Notes: generated by a model from the sequence alone, not told the origin. DNA of 64,000 nt from Alphaproteobacteria bacterium (GCA_024280375.1 JAJRQF010000061.1:1-64000), one strand, 5' to 3'; numbered from the stretch's first letter, positions 36,170 through 45,680 are shown. Made by a program: numbers and translations.

Positions 36170-37273
36170 TCAGCCGGCATTGTCCACAGAAATTTCAACA
36201 TCATCATCATCACTGCCCTGCTCGACCTCACCATCCAGCATTTTCTCACCAATCAGACCAGCGCTCTGGCGAATAGCCAACTCAATCTCATCAGCAACAT
36301 CGCTGTTTTCTTTCAGGAATGTTTTGGCATTTTCACGCCCCTGCCCCAGCCGCTGACTATCATAGGAGTACCAGGAACCGGCTTTCTCAACAATCCCGGC
36401 AGTAACGCCAAGATCTATCAACTCGCCCGTGCGTGAAACCCCTTCACCATACATAATATCGAACTCAACCTGCTTGAATGGAGGCGCAAGCTTGTTTTTT
36501 ACAACCTTAATCCGTGTCTGGTTGCCAACAATCTCATCCCGGTCCTTAACCGCACCAATGCGGCGAATATCCAAACGAACCGAAGCATAGAACTTCAACG
36601 CATTGCCGCCGGTGGTGGTTTCAGGCGAACCAAACATCACACCAATCTTCATTCTTATCTGATTGATAAAAATCACCATGGTATTTGAACGCGATATTGA
36701 AGCCGTCAGTTTACGTAATGCCTGGCTCATCAACCGTGCTTGCAGACCGGGCAGCGAATCACCCATATCTCCTTCAATTTCAGCACGTGGTGTAAGAGCG
36801 GCAACAGAATCAATCACCAGAATATCACAAGCCCCCGAGCGAACCAGAGTATCGGTAATCTCCAACCCCTGCTCTCCCGTATCGGGCTGTGAAATCAGCA
36901 GGTTTTCAAGATCAACACCAAGCTTGCGGGCATAAACAGGGTCAAGCGCATGTTCCGCATCAACAAAAGCGCAAATACCACCCTTTTTCTGCGCTTCAGC
37001 AATCACATGCAATGCCATGGTCGTCTTACCGGAAGATTCAGGACCATAAATTTCAACAACCCGGCCTTTTGGTAAACCACCAATTCCAAGCGCAATATCC
37101 AAGCCCAGACAACCGGTTGGAATTGATTCCACCTCAACCACTTTATCATTGGCGCCAAGCCGCATAATCGAACCCTTACCAAAGGCCCGTTCAATTTGAG
37201 AAAGCGCCGCATCCAGCGCCTTGGATTTATCCACGGAATTGTCCTTAACCAGTTTCAATGCAGATTGTGCCAT
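36170..37273 (-). CDS. recA: Recombinase RecA
   Basis: DNA strand-exchange protein and co-protease of LexA. The 367-residue chain has Walker A GPESSGKT (about residues 79-86), [10 protein letters not shown] as Walker B, loop L1 EGDMGDS and loop L2 [27 protein letters not shown], then an acidic C-terminal tail ([14 protein letters not shown]) as usual. The ATG at 37273 follows TAAGGAG by 4 bases. A LexA box of the alphaproteobacterial type lies 116 bases upstream. Confidence 0.98.
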   Translation of the reverse strand: MAQSALKLVKDNSVDKSKALDAALSQIERAFGKGSIMRLGANDKVVEVESIPTGCLGLDIALGIGGLPKGRVVEIYGPESSGKTTMALHVIAEAQKKGGICAFVDAEHALDPVYARKLGVDLENLLISQPDTGEQGLEITDTLVRSGACDILVIDSVAALTPRAEIEGDMGDSLPGLQARLMSQALRKLTASISRSNTMVIFINQIRMKIGVMFGSPETTTGGNALKFYASVRLDIRRIGAVKDRDEIVGNQTRIKVVKNKLAPPFKQVEFDIMYGEGVSRTGELIDLGVTAGIVEKAGSWYSYDSQRLGQGRENAKTFLKENSDVADEIELAIRQSAGLIGEKMLDGEVEQGSDDDDVEISVDNAG

Positions 37274-37388
37274 TACTAACTCCTTATTTCATGGGTGACT
37301 TACCCTTGCAATGCTGATTATTTGTACTCCATATGTTCCATATTGTAAACATCAGTAAGGTATTGAAATTTATGAGTAAATAATTTTT

Positions 37389-37403
37389 GTTCTAAATACG
37401 TTC
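37389..37403 (-). promoter_or_regulatory. LexA (SOS) box upstream of recA
   Basis: GTTC-TAAATAC-GTTC fits exactly the direct-repeat SOS operator GTTC-N7-GTTC known for alphaproteobacteria. On the recA strand it reads GAAC-N7-GAAC. It sits 116 bases before the recA start, where LexA repression is expected. Confidence 0.82.
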
Positions 37404-37472
37404 TCACCCAAGAACAAAATAACAACATGCACGCCTGTTCCAAAAACAAATAGAATCAGATGCAAATCGAAG

Positions 37473-38519
37473 TTAGTAAGGCTTGCCTACGCGGCTTCCA
37501 TAGGAATCGCTAAACTCCAGCCATTCCGGATTTTCCAGATACCAGGCAAGGGTTTTTTCCACCGATGTAGCAAGCGTATCAACTGGTGACCAGCCAAGTT
37601 CTTTGCGCGCCCGTGTTGAATCAATAGAATAACGCAAATCATGCCCAAGGCGATCATCAATAAATTTGACCTGCTCACGATAGGATTTTCCGTCATCACG
37701 AGGCTTCAAGGCGTCCAAATGGCTACACAACAAATCAACCAGATCGCTATTGCTGCATTCGCTGATACCGCCAAAATTATAAGACTTGCCCGGCTCACCT
37801 TTTTCCAGCGCCAGAACCAAACCACTCACGTGATCGTCGACATATAGCCAATCGCGTATATTGGTTCCATCGCCGTAAATTTGAATGGCATCCCCTACGA
37901 GTGCGGTTCGAATGGCAGAGGGAACCAGTTTTTCCGGATACTGAAACGGGCCAATATTATTGGAACAATTGGTATTAATTACCGGCAAACCAAATGTCAG
38001 GTTCCAGGCCCGGGCAAAATGATCTGATGCAGCCTTGCTTGCCGCATAGGGGGAACTTGGCCGATAAGGGCTATCTTCAGTAAACCGGCCACCTTCCGTT
38101 CCCAGATCACCAAAAACCTCATCGGTAGAAACATGAACAAATCTGAAATTTTGCTTCTGCTCATCACTCAGCTCAACCCAATATTCGTAGGCAGCCTCAA
38201 GCAATACGGCCGTACCAACCACATTGGTTTGGACGAAAATCAAAGGCCCTTCGATAGAGCGATCCACATGTGATTCAGCCGCCAAATGCATAATCGCATC
38301 AGGTTGAAACTCGTTAATGGCGTGTGCAACTGCCCGACCACTGCAAATATCAGCCCGCGCATAGCGATAATTTGACATGCCGGTAACTTCGGCAACACTT
38401 TTCAGATTACCTGCATAGGTCAGATTATCGAGGTTCAAAACCTGATGGCGGTCTTTTACCAGTCTTCTGACAACAGCAGATCCAATAAAACCTGCACCAC
38501 CTGTAACAATTACTTTCAT
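37473..38519 (-). CDS. rfbB: dTDP-glucose 4,6-dehydratase
   Basis: Extended short-chain dehydrogenase/reductase making dTDP-4-keto-6-deoxyglucose, a precursor of rhamnose and other deoxysugars for surface polysaccharide. The 348-residue protein has the NAD-binding TGGAGFIGSAVVRRL, the family marker HLAAESHVDRSIEGP, the catalytic THR/Asp-Glu segment HVSTDEVFGDLG, and YAASKAASDHFARAW (Tyr/Lys). GAGGAG-like AGGAGG precedes the ATG at 38519. None of the companion rfbA, rfbC or rfbD genes is in the window, so it is alone here. Confidence 0.93.
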   Translation of the reverse strand: MKVIVTGGAGFIGSAVVRRLVKDRHQVLNLDNLTYAGNLKSVAEVTGMSNYRYARADICSGRAVAHAINEFQPDAIMHLAAESHVDRSIEGPLIFVQTNVVGTAVLLEAAYEYWVELSDEQKQNFRFVHVSTDEVFGDLGTEGGRFTEDSPYRPSSPYAASKAASDHFARAWNLTFGLPVINTNCSNNIGPFQYPEKLVPSAIRTALVGDAIQIYGDGTNIRDWLYVDDHVSGLVLALEKGEPGKSYNFGGISECSNSDLVDLLCSHLDALKPRDDGKSYREQVKFIDDRLGHDLRYSIDSTRARKELGWSPVDTLATSVEKTLAWYLENPEWLEFSDSYGSRVGKPY

Positions 38520-38702
38520 AATCCCTCCTGTATCTTCCATTCGCTAAACTATCGCGGGTTGAGTGTCCAGAGCGACCAATTGTCAGGACAGAACCCCCTT
38601 TGCCATTATTAGAATGGTCATGTCTGTAAACTACAATTATACCTATCTATAATAACAGTCACGATACATCATTTATTCGAGTAAAATTCATTCGGCGCTT
38701 CA

Positions 38703-39611
38703 ATGCAAAATACCAAATCTCAAAAATTACAAGCACCCAAAAGAGCCATCTGCATCGGAGCGGCAAATCTGGATATACGCGGCGCTTTTGAACACCATTC
38801 GGTAGATGGCACATCCAATCCGGCATCAATATCGCAAAGTGTCGGCGGGGCAGCTTTAAATACCGCCAGAATACTGGCAGCATCGAATACACCCACCCGG
38901 TTTATAGGTCTGGTGGGAGACGACAATAGCGCTCAATCAATTGCAGATGCACTAAAACTGGCGAATGTTGAGAATGGACTGATCAAGCACAAAACAGCGG
39001 CAAGCGGTCGGTATATCTCCTTGCTGGAACCGGATGGAACGCTAAAAACCGCCTGCAATGATATGAAAATTCACGAGAATTTCTCAATTGAATTGTTAGA
39101 GAAACAATTGCGGCTAATTGATTTGAGCAAAATTTCCGCCGTATTTTGCGATGCCAATCTACCCGCCAACATAGTCAAACGCGCCTTCGAGCTACACCCG
39201 CAAAGCCTGAAATGTGCAACAACCGTTTCCCCAGCCAAAGCCTTTCGACTGGAAAAGAGTTTCAATCTCATCGACATATTATTTACCAATGTGACCGAGG
39301 CAACCGCACTCTTAAAGGCACCCGCAAAAACAAGTTCTGAAAATCTTGCGGGTATGATGTTAGCCACTCCGGTAAAGTCAGGTATTATCAGCAATGGCAG
39401 AGAGCCTTTATACTATTGGCAAAATGGCAAAGCCTACTCGATACCCATTCCACCAATTGACAAAATTGTCGATGTGGTTGGCGCGGGCGATGCGCTTGCG
39501 GCAGGCACTTTGGCAGCCATGCTAAAGGGTGAAAGCCTGTCTGATGCAATTCAACAGGGAATATATACGGCGCAAAAAGTGCTAAGAGTACCCGGCGCTC
39601 ATTTATCCTGA
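38703..39611 (+). CDS. psuK: PfkB-family sugar kinase, probable pseudouridine kinase
   Basis: A 302-residue ribokinase-like enzyme. Motifs: GAANLDIRG near the N-terminus, SVGGAALNTARILAA with the substrate-binding GG, and the C-terminal VDVVGAGDALAAGTLAAML with the catalytic Asp in GAGD. The N-terminal CIGAANLDIRGAF and the adjacent psuG gene argue for pseudouridine kinase, which makes pseudouridine 5'-phosphate. Sequence alone would only support a PfkB kinase of nucleoside type; the neighbour decides. Confidence 0.85.
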   Translation: MQNTKSQKLQAPKRAICIGAANLDIRGAFEHHSVDGTSNPASISQSVGGAALNTARILAASNTPTRFIGLVGDDNSAQSIADALKLANVENGLIKHKTAASGRYISLLEPDGTLKTACNDMKIHENFSIELLEKQLRLIDLSKISAVFCDANLPANIVKRAFELHPQSLKCATTVSPAKAFRLEKSFNLIDILFTNVTEATALLKAPAKTSSENLAGMMLATPVKSGIISNGREPLYYWQNGKAYSIPIPPIDKIVDVVGAGDALAAGTLAAMLKGESLSDAIQQGIYTAQKVLRVPGAHLS

Positions 39612-39651
39612 TTCGTCAAAATACCACCGTCACTCAGCAAAGATCATTCAA

Positions 39652-40563
39652 ATGCTTCCACTAAAGTTTCACCCCGAAGTTAAATCCGCGCTTGACCAGA
39701 AGAACGCCGTAGTAGCGTTAGAATCCACCATCATTACGCACGGCATGCCCTGGCCACAAAATGTCGATGTTGCCCGCGAAGTCGAAGATGTAGTGCGCAA
39801 TACAGGCGCTATCCCAGCCACAATTGCCGTATTCGATGGCAATATTCACATTGGACTGAGCAGCGATCAGCTGACTTTTTTGGGTCAAGCCAGAGATGTT
39901 ATGAAACTCTCTCGCGCCGATCTGGCATTTGCTGTGGCCGCCGGCAGAACCGGCGCGACAACGGTAGCCGCAACCATGATTGCGGCATCGCTGGCAGGCA
40001 TTGAAGTTTTTGCCACCGGCGGCATTGGCGGTGTGCACAAGGGGGCCGAAAACACATTTGATATATCCGCCGACCTGAGCGAACTTGCCAGAACCAACAC
40101 AATTGTTGTTTCTGCCGGCCCCAAAGCCATATTGGATGGTGAAAAAACCATAGAAGTGCTGGAGACCCAAGGCGTACCGGTTGTGACATACCAATCGGAT
40201 ATTTTACCTGCTTTCTGGTCGCGACATAGCACAATCAGTTCTCCTTTAAGGTTGGATAAGGCAAGTGAAATCGCACACTTCTCACAAATGCGCCAAAAAA
40301 TTGGACTAAAAGGTGGTATCCTGATTGCCAACCCGATACCAAAAGAAAACGAAATACCGGCCGCCGAAATGGCTGGATATATCGAGCAGGCAACACATGA
40401 AGCAAGCTTAGCCGGTGTTTCCGGCAAGGAAGTTACGCCCTGGCTGCTATCGCGAATACTAGAACTCACCGATGGCAAAAGCTTAGACACAAATATTGCA
40501 CTGGTGAAAAACAATGCAAAACTTGCGGCGCATATTGCTATTGAATTGGCGCAGCACTCGTAA
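39652..40563 (+). CDS. psuG: Pseudouridine-5'-phosphate glycosidase
   Basis: Cleaves pseudouridine 5'-phosphate to uracil and ribose 5-phosphate in RNA breakdown. The 303-residue protein is of the PsuG/indigoidine-synthase A-like family: VALESTIITHGMPWPQNVDVAREVE, LSRADLAFAVAAGRTGATTVAATM, FATGGIGGVHKGAE, VSAGPKAILD, and GGILIANPIPKENEIPA. The metal-binding and lysine residues of this pattern are intact. It follows psuK by 40 bases; a pseudouridine transporter is not seen nearby, so the substrate may come from internal RNA turnover. Confidence 0.94.
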   Translation: MLPLKFHPEVKSALDQKNAVVALESTIITHGMPWPQNVDVAREVEDVVRNTGAIPATIAVFDGNIHIGLSSDQLTFLGQARDVMKLSRADLAFAVAAGRTGATTVAATMIAASLAGIEVFATGGIGGVHKGAENTFDISADLSELARTNTIVVSAGPKAILDGEKTIEVLETQGVPVVTYQSDILPAFWSRHSTISSPLRLDKASEIAHFSQMRQKIGLKGGILIANPIPKENEIPAAEMAGYIEQATHEASLAGVSGKEVTPWLLSRILELTDGKSLDTNIALVKNNAKLAAHIAIELAQHS

Positions 40564-40657
40564 ATCAATCCTACACCATTATATGGTGATCTATACAATC
40601 AGACCTCCACTCGCGCGGGCCTGATTAAAACCAGAAGACTTGGCAAAATTATCAATA

Positions 40658-42454
40658 ATGCCCGCATCTAAACAACAATGGACAATATCGCTGCGCCTGT
40701 TGCTAATTACGACATTCGGCGGATTGGTATTCCTGTCAGTTGCAACAGTTTTGGGCTTTTCGGTTTACTCCAATTTCTCCAACACAATTTCTTTGCTTAA
40801 CCAGAGATCAGTCACCCTGCTTGACAGTATGGAGCGTGAAATTCGCAGCGAAACCGATCAGGCCGAGCGAGTATTGGAAAGCTTGGCTGCGTCCTACCAG
40901 GATGGGTTGTTTGAAATCACCAATCAAAAGGCCGTAAGACTGAGATTAAAATTCATTTTACGCGCAATTCCGATTATTGAGATGATCCATATTTATGGAC
41001 CGGGCAACATCCAGATGGGAATTTTACGCAAACCAAATGGGCAAATGGAATTTGACCCGCTCAAGAAATTTAGTGATTCATATCTGTTTACACCGGGGCC
41101 ATTTCCGGAAATTGGCACGCCACTGTGGGGCGAACCGCTGGTAATTAACAACGCACTTTTTCACAATGTGTATATATCCCTGACCCGTAACGGCAAGGTT
41201 ATGGGCACGGTTGTTGCCTCCATCGGCAGACGCTCCATCAACCGGATTATCGTAAATTTGGGCAAGGCCAATGACACGACGGCATTTGTACTAAACCAAA
41301 AAGACGAAGTGATTGCCCATTCGAAAAACTCGAAATTCTTCCAAGGCGTACCAAAAGCGAAACTTGAGGAATTTCCGGATCCTGCACTTCGCGATATCCG
41401 CTTGGCAAAAATTGTAAACCAAAGCGCAATAGATAACGCATCTAAAGTAACAATCAGGCAATCGGGAGATAAAAATGGTCACATTTTTCTGACCAAAACC
41501 TTGCCCGGTTACTCCAGTGCACCCTATACGCTTGGCGCCTATTTCAACAAATATGATGTACTGGACGAAGTTGAGCGCATGTTTCAGTCCGCCATGGTCG
41601 GACTAATAGCGCTTCTAACTGCCGTCATTGCAGCTATTTTTCTTGCGGCAAAAATTTCCCGGCCCTTGCGCGATATTTCCCACGTTGCGGGCAAGTTTAC
41701 CCGGTTTGAAATTGACGACATTGAACCCATTCCACCAAGCCGGGTAAAGGAAATCAACGAACAGGCATCCGCCATCAATTCCGTTCGAACAGCAATGTCT
41801 GAATTCTCACACTATGTGCCAAAATCACTGGTTCGCGGGTTGGTGCGCACCGGCATGGATGCCACCCGTTCAGTCGAGCGTGAAGTTACGATATTATTTT
41901 CAGATATTGTCGGCTTCACCAAAATGAGCGAACATTTAAATGCGGTTGAAACCGCCAATATCTTGAACGAACACTTCGAGTTGGCGTGTACAGAAATCGA
42001 CACCTGCGAAGGCACCGTCGATAAGTTTATGGGCGACGGCATAATGGCCTATTGGGGTGCACCCGAAATTGACCCGGACCATGCAGATCACGCATTTCAA
42101 GCAGCCACCAATATCGCCAAAGCCCTGATGAAAGACAATCAGGCCCGGATTGATCGCGGTGAGAAAAAGCTGCAATTGCGCATTGGCATTCACACAGGTC
42201 ACGTGGTTGTGGGTAATATTGGCGGCGGCGACCGGCGAAATTACACCATTATTGGTGATGCGGTAAATGTGACCCAACGGTTGGAACAAATGGGCAAAGA
42301 CCTGATTGGCGATGATGAATTTATCATTCTGGCAACCGCTGCTGCGAAACAAAAGACCAGTAGTCGGTTTAAATTTGAAAGCGTTGGCACCAGAGAAATT
42401 CGCGGTCGTGAAATGCCCATTTCCATTTTTGCATTTCAGCCTAAGCTGGATTAG
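40658..42454 (+). CDS. Membrane adenylate/guanylate cyclase with HAMP domain
   Basis: A 598-residue class III nucleotidyl cyclase. A membrane helix at about residues 12-36 is followed by a large extracytoplasmic sensor region (about 40-300, dCACHE/PAS-like), a second helix (AMVGLIALLTAVIAAIFLAA, about 307-326), a HAMP segment, and the cyclase domain from about residue 405. The catalytic segments are TILFSDIVGFTKMSEHL and DKFMGDGIMAYWGAP, with both metal aspartates; RIGIHTGHVVVGNIGGGDRRNYTIIGDAVNV follows. cAMP rather than cGMP is the common product of this group. Start ATG 40658 chosen; a TTG at 40640 is possible. Confidence 0.92.
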   Translation: MPASKQQWTISLRLLLITTFGGLVFLSVATVLGFSVYSNFSNTISLLNQRSVTLLDSMEREIRSETDQAERVLESLAASYQDGLFEITNQKAVRLRLKFILRAIPIIEMIHIYGPGNIQMGILRKPNGQMEFDPLKKFSDSYLFTPGPFPEIGTPLWGEPLVINNALFHNVYISLTRNGKVMGTVVASIGRRSINRIIVNLGKANDTTAFVLNQKDEVIAHSKNSKFFQGVPKAKLEEFPDPALRDIRLAKIVNQSAIDNASKVTIRQSGDKNGHIFLTKTLPGYSSAPYTLGAYFNKYDVLDEVERMFQSAMVGLIALLTAVIAAIFLAAKISRPLRDISHVAGKFTRFEIDDIEPIPPSRVKEINEQASAINSVRTAMSEFSHYVPKSLVRGLVRTGMDATRSVEREVTILFSDIVGFTKMSEHLNAVETANILNEHFELACTEIDTCEGTVDKFMGDGIMAYWGAPEIDPDHADHAFQAATNIAKALMKDNQARIDRGEKKLQLRIGIHTGHVVVGNIGGGDRRNYTIIGDAVNVTQRLEQMGKDLIGDDEFIILATAAAKQKTSSRFKFESVGTREIRGREMPISIFAFQPKLD

Positions 42455-42462
42455 AAACAAGC

Positions 42463-43284
42463 CTATTTGAGCCAGTTTTTTGAGCGTTCCTTCAAAACCG
42501 GATAATGCTCGGATAGCAATTCTCGCACCTCATTTCCCTGCCATGTTTTGGGCAAACAAGAGGGCGCAAGACCGGGATCGTTAAAAATAAGCCGTCGATA
42601 ATCGTGGATCATAAGAATGCGCAAAACCAATGCATCTTGTATATTCAGCAACTGAGGCGCGGACTTACCCTTCAATATATTCTGATAAAGTTCCCCATAA
42701 GCGCGATAGGTTACATTTAGCGCATCAAGTTCAAATCCCTTTATACAAAGGCGATGAATATCTTCCGTTTCTGCCGTTAGTGGAAAACGAAAATGCGGCA
42801 ATTCATTTTGTCGATTTTCGAGCGCCTCGAGTTGTTGATCCGAACCCGACGTCAGCAATATATTCGGGGCAATTAAGCCCCACCCGGCACTAACAAGCCC
42901 ATCGCGGAATTCCGCCCTGCCCGGCCCTTCACTGAGCACCAACATTTGCAATTCACCAAATGATTGGGGATGCTCAAAACCGTAAATCAGCTTTGCCGCC
43001 TCACGGGATTCTTCCTCCCCCACCTTGCCAAGCCCATAATGCGCATTTCGCCCAACCTTGTGCTTTTTCAGCCAGCCAACTTTTTCAAGCCGATGGATGG
43101 CCACCCGCACCGCACCATCATCAATGCCAATGGCCGAGGTTATTTCGAGTAAAGACGAAAGCCTGATGAAGTCGCCGTAAGGCAAAACCGCATCGCCAAA
43201 AATTGTTACCAATAGTGACCCAACCCGCAATGGGGTCCGCTGGTGGAAGGCATCAATCGCTGGCTGTATATCGGAATTTATCAT
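42463..43284 (-). CDS. PaaX-like transcriptional regulator
   Basis: A 273-residue protein of the PaaX family, GntR-like repressors of phenylacetate breakdown. The N-terminal winged helix reads RVGSLLVTIFGDAVLPYGDFIRLSSLLEI and GIDDGAVRVAIHRLEKVGWLKKHKVGRNAHYGL, matching PaaX (G-x-x-x-G-V-R-x-A-x-x-R-L). The C-terminal PaaX_C part includes YQNILKGKSAPQLLNIQDALVLRILMIHDYRRLIFNDPGLAPSCLP. No phenylacetate genes are nearby, so its target is outside the window. Converges with the cyclase gene, 8 bases apart. Confidence 0.88.
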   Translation of the reverse strand: MINSDIQPAIDAFHQRTPLRVGSLLVTIFGDAVLPYGDFIRLSSLLEITSAIGIDDGAVRVAIHRLEKVGWLKKHKVGRNAHYGLGKVGEEESREAAKLIYGFEHPQSFGELQMLVLSEGPGRAEFRDGLVSAGWGLIAPNILLTSGSDQQLEALENRQNELPHFRFPLTAETEDIHRLCIKGFELDALNVTYRAYGELYQNILKGKSAPQLLNIQDALVLRILMIHDYRRLIFNDPGLAPSCLPKTWQGNEVRELLSEHYPVLKERSKNWLK

Positions 43285-43357
43285 GGGCGCTGGCTAGCAC
43301 GGGCTGTGGTGGATTGCCAATGAAGGTATAAACATTGCTATGCGGGTAGCTGTGATC

Positions 43358-43957
43358 TTATATCTCAAACCAATTGACGCCTGGCCCCAAATTGTGAACC
43401 GGGGTATTGGTTATCATGCCTGACATACCCCATGCATTATGAATATGGCCACAAAAACTAAACCTGAAATTTCTTGTCAAAATGGCATCACGAATGGCGG
43501 TACTTCCTTCATGAGAGCCATCCTTTTGCAAATCAGCTATTCCTAATGGCGGCGTGTGGGTAATAAGAACAGTCTGATCGGGGCACTCGGACAATAGACG
43601 GGATGCATCATCTTCAGTCTCCGAAGCATTCCATGGGTGCGAATTGCGCGATGGAATTTCCCCACCAAGGCCAAAAAATATAGTGCCATCAATCTCGACG
43701 CTGGTGCCGTGAAGATAATGGCCATCTTTCCAGTCAGCGCAAAATGTTTCTATTTCTGCTGGAACATCATGATTTCCATGAACGATCAATACCGGTGCCT
43801 TACAGTCACGCAATAATGTTAAAACATCCAGCGCGCCGATTGCTTTTGTTGCAAAGTCACCCGCACCAATAACAATATCGGCTGATCGGCTGGCTTCCAC
43901 AATGGTACGAGCAGCGCCCTTATCTCGATGAAGGTCGGAGAAAGCCAGTATCTTCAT
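43358..43957 (-). CDS. Calcineurin-like metallophosphoesterase
   Basis: A 199-residue small metallophosphoesterase. The metal-binding motifs appear in order: FSDLHRDKG (D-x-H), GAGDF, VHGNHD, ITHTPPLG, CGHIHNAWG. Members hydrolyse phosphomonoesters or diesters (nucleotides, cyclic nucleotides); the substrate cannot be told. It lies between the EamA and PaaX genes, 12 bases after the former's stop, so it is probably co-transcribed with one or both. Confidence 0.88.
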   Translation of the reverse strand: MKILAFSDLHRDKGAARTIVEASRSADIVIGAGDFATKAIGALDVLTLLRDCKAPVLIVHGNHDVPAEIETFCADWKDGHYLHGTSVEIDGTIFFGLGGEIPSRNSHPWNASETEDDASRLLSECPDQTVLITHTPPLGIADLQKDGSHEGSTAIRDAILTRNFRFSFCGHIHNAWGMSGMITNTPVHNLGPGVNWFEI

Positions 43958-43969
43958 ATTGCCTCACTG

Positions 43970-44815
43970 TTATTTCGAATAGCGCAGAAGGATTGCACCC
44001 AAAAGCGTTGTCGCGGTTGAAAATACTTTCACGAGATCAATGCGTTCTTTCAAAAAGAACACGCCAATTAACAATGCAAAAACAATGCTCGTTTCACGCA
44101 ATGCCGTAACAAGGGCAATCGGCGCTTGGGTAAACGCCCATGTAACAAGCGCATATGCAATGAACGAGGCACTTCCACCCAATACGAATACCATTCGCCC
44201 TTTGTGATATATAGACCCCAGAATATCGGGCGACGTCTTCAGCAAATAAAGCGCCATCAACATACCGTTGCCAATCGCAAGCCAGCTGTAAAATCCAAGC
44301 GATGTTCCAGCAAGGCGAGCGCCCAGCCCGTCATTCAGGGAATAGGATGCAATGAATAATCCGGTGACCAAAGCCAGCCTTGCGGCCTTGCCATTTCGCA
44401 GCCCATCTGCTTGGCGCACTAAGGCCAGGCTAAGGATGCCTACTCCAATTACAACAATGGCAACAACCTCTATCCCGCTTAGGTGAACGCCAAGCACAAC
44501 AACAGAAAACAGCGCCACCATAAGAGGCGCAGAACCACGCGCAATTGGATAGACTTGGGTTAGATCTCCCTTCTCATACGACCTAAGCAGAAATATCTGA
44601 TAACCAAAATGCAAGATAATGCCCGCGAGGAGATAGGGAAGGCTTGCAACTGCCGGCATTGGAACAACCGGTAAAGCAACGAGCGCCAACGGAACATGGC
44701 CAAGCACAACGGCCCCCATATTCATCCGCTTGTCTGCACCACCTTTTACAAGTGCATTCCACGATGCGTGCAAAAGTGCCGCGCAAATTACCGCTAAAAA
44801 AACCGTCGTACCCAT
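43970..44815 (-). CDS. EamA/DMT-family transporter
   Basis: A 281-residue membrane protein with about ten hydrophobic segments. Two EamA repeats are visible: AVICAALLHASWNALVKGG at the start of the first and LVTGLFIASYSLNDGLGARLAG at the start of the second. The end VFFLKERIDLVKVFSTATTLLGAILL is typical of drug/metabolite transporters. The substrate is unknown. It is upstream of the phosphoesterase on the same strand. Confidence 0.88.
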   Translation of the reverse strand: MGTTVFLAVICAALLHASWNALVKGGADKRMNMGAVVLGHVPLALVALPVVPMPAVASLPYLLAGIILHFGYQIFLLRSYEKGDLTQVYPIARGSAPLMVALFSVVVLGVHLSGIEVVAIVVIGVGILSLALVRQADGLRNGKAARLALVTGLFIASYSLNDGLGARLAGTSLGFYSWLAIGNGMLMALYLLKTSPDILGSIYHKGRMVFVLGGSASFIAYALVTWAFTQAPIALVTALRETSIVFALLIGVFFLKERIDLVKVFSTATTLLGAILLRYSK

Positions 44816-45114
44816 TTAGAGAATCTCCGCAATATTATTGCGCCTGTTTACGACTATCAAACAATGAAAGATACTCGAAACCGCTGTCCGGGCAGGTTGA
44901 AGATTGTTGCGGCGCACCAAACATCGCGATCAAACAACGGAACGAATCAGGCGACTAAAACCGCTCATGTCAGGGTTTTGTTGAAAGCAAACTACTCTGA
45001 AAATGGCGATGCTGAGATAAATCACTGAGCGAATCAGCCCGCAAGCGGGTATTCTCAGGAATACAAATTCCTCAAAGCATCATTATTAGGCGCATTTATT
45101 TGGCCATAAAAAAA
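44816..45114. other. Intergenic region upstream of the EamA gene
   Basis: About 300 bases between the EamA start and the cspA terminator. I see a small stem CCCGCAAGCGGG near 45041 and an unsupported 54-codon frame at 44864-45028 without a ribosome site. The EamA promoter should be at the left part. Nothing else recognisable. Confidence 0.4.
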
Positions 45115-45146
45115 CAGGAGCCACCGTTAAAAAACAATGGCTCCTG
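45115..45146 (-). terminator. Rho-independent terminator of cspA
   Basis: On the minus strand CAGGAGCCATTG pairs with CGGTGGCTCCTG (12 pairs, two G-T) around an 8-base T/A loop, followed by TTTTTTTATGG. It lies 55 bases beyond the cspA stop. Confidence 0.92.
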
Positions 45147-45200
45147 CATGTCTTGATATGGAAAACTCAATCTATAAGAAATTGAAGTTTCCCAAGATGG

Positions 45201-45410
45201 TTATGCCATCTGGATGTTTGCAACGGCATTTTTGCCAGTGCGTTTGTCTACTTCAGTATCAAAAGATACTTTGTCACCTTCAGTGAGGCCAGAAATGCCT
45301 GCACGTTCAAGTGCTGTTGCATGAACAAAAGCATCTGCTCCGCCATTGTCTGGAGCGATAAAACCAAAACCTTTTTGGTCATTATAAAATTTTACTGTGC
45401 CTGTTTCCAT
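45201..45410 (-). CDS. cspA: Cold-shock protein, CspA family
   Basis: A 69-residue single-strand nucleic-acid-binding protein. The RNA-binding motifs are KGFGFI (RNP1) and DAFVHATAL (RNP2, with Ala for the usual Val), in the order TGTVKFYNDQKGFGFI... and the C-terminal GKNAVANIQ. These proteins melt mRNA secondary structure in the cold. AAGGA precedes the ATG by 8 bases. A long structured leader (listed separately) and a strong terminator mark it as a single-gene transcript. Confidence 0.94.
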   Translation of the reverse strand: METGTVKFYNDQKGFGFIAPDNGGADAFVHATALERAGISGLTEGDKVSFDTEVDKRTGKNAVANIQMA

Positions 45411-45680
45411 AATTTTTCCTTACCTGAAACATGGTTTCTAAAACAACCAACGAATACGCAAATGCATAAACGCGGGTCTACTAATTCATCGATTGATTTT
45501 TGGGAGAATTCAGATTGCGCAAGATAAATCGTTGCGCAGCAGACAAGTCGTCCGGCCAAAGTCGATTGCCTATAGATTGCAGTCTTTGACCGATATTACA
45601 AGTACAATTCGAAAAAAAATCAAAATTAATCAAAGAATTCAGAATCAAATCACTTTCTAAATTTAATTCAAATCAAATGT
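45411..45680 (-). promoter_or_regulatory. Long leader region of cspA
   Basis: About 270 bases between the cspA start and the clpA stop without any gene. On the cspA strand it contains GCGCAA-N9-TTGCGC, a 6 bp stem about 110 bases before the start, and AT-rich sequence. Long structured 5' leaders are known for cold-shock genes, so a temperature-sensitive leader is plausible. Promoter position not determined. Confidence 0.35.

Noticed and set aside
40574-40588. CACCAT-TAT-ATGGTG hairpin after psuG as a terminator
   Set aside because: The stem is only 6 bp and no T-run follows.
44864-45028. 54-codon frame upstream of the EamA gene (starts MKDTRNRCPG)
   Set aside because: No ribosome-binding site, no recognisable family, and it lies in sequence that should hold the EamA promoter.
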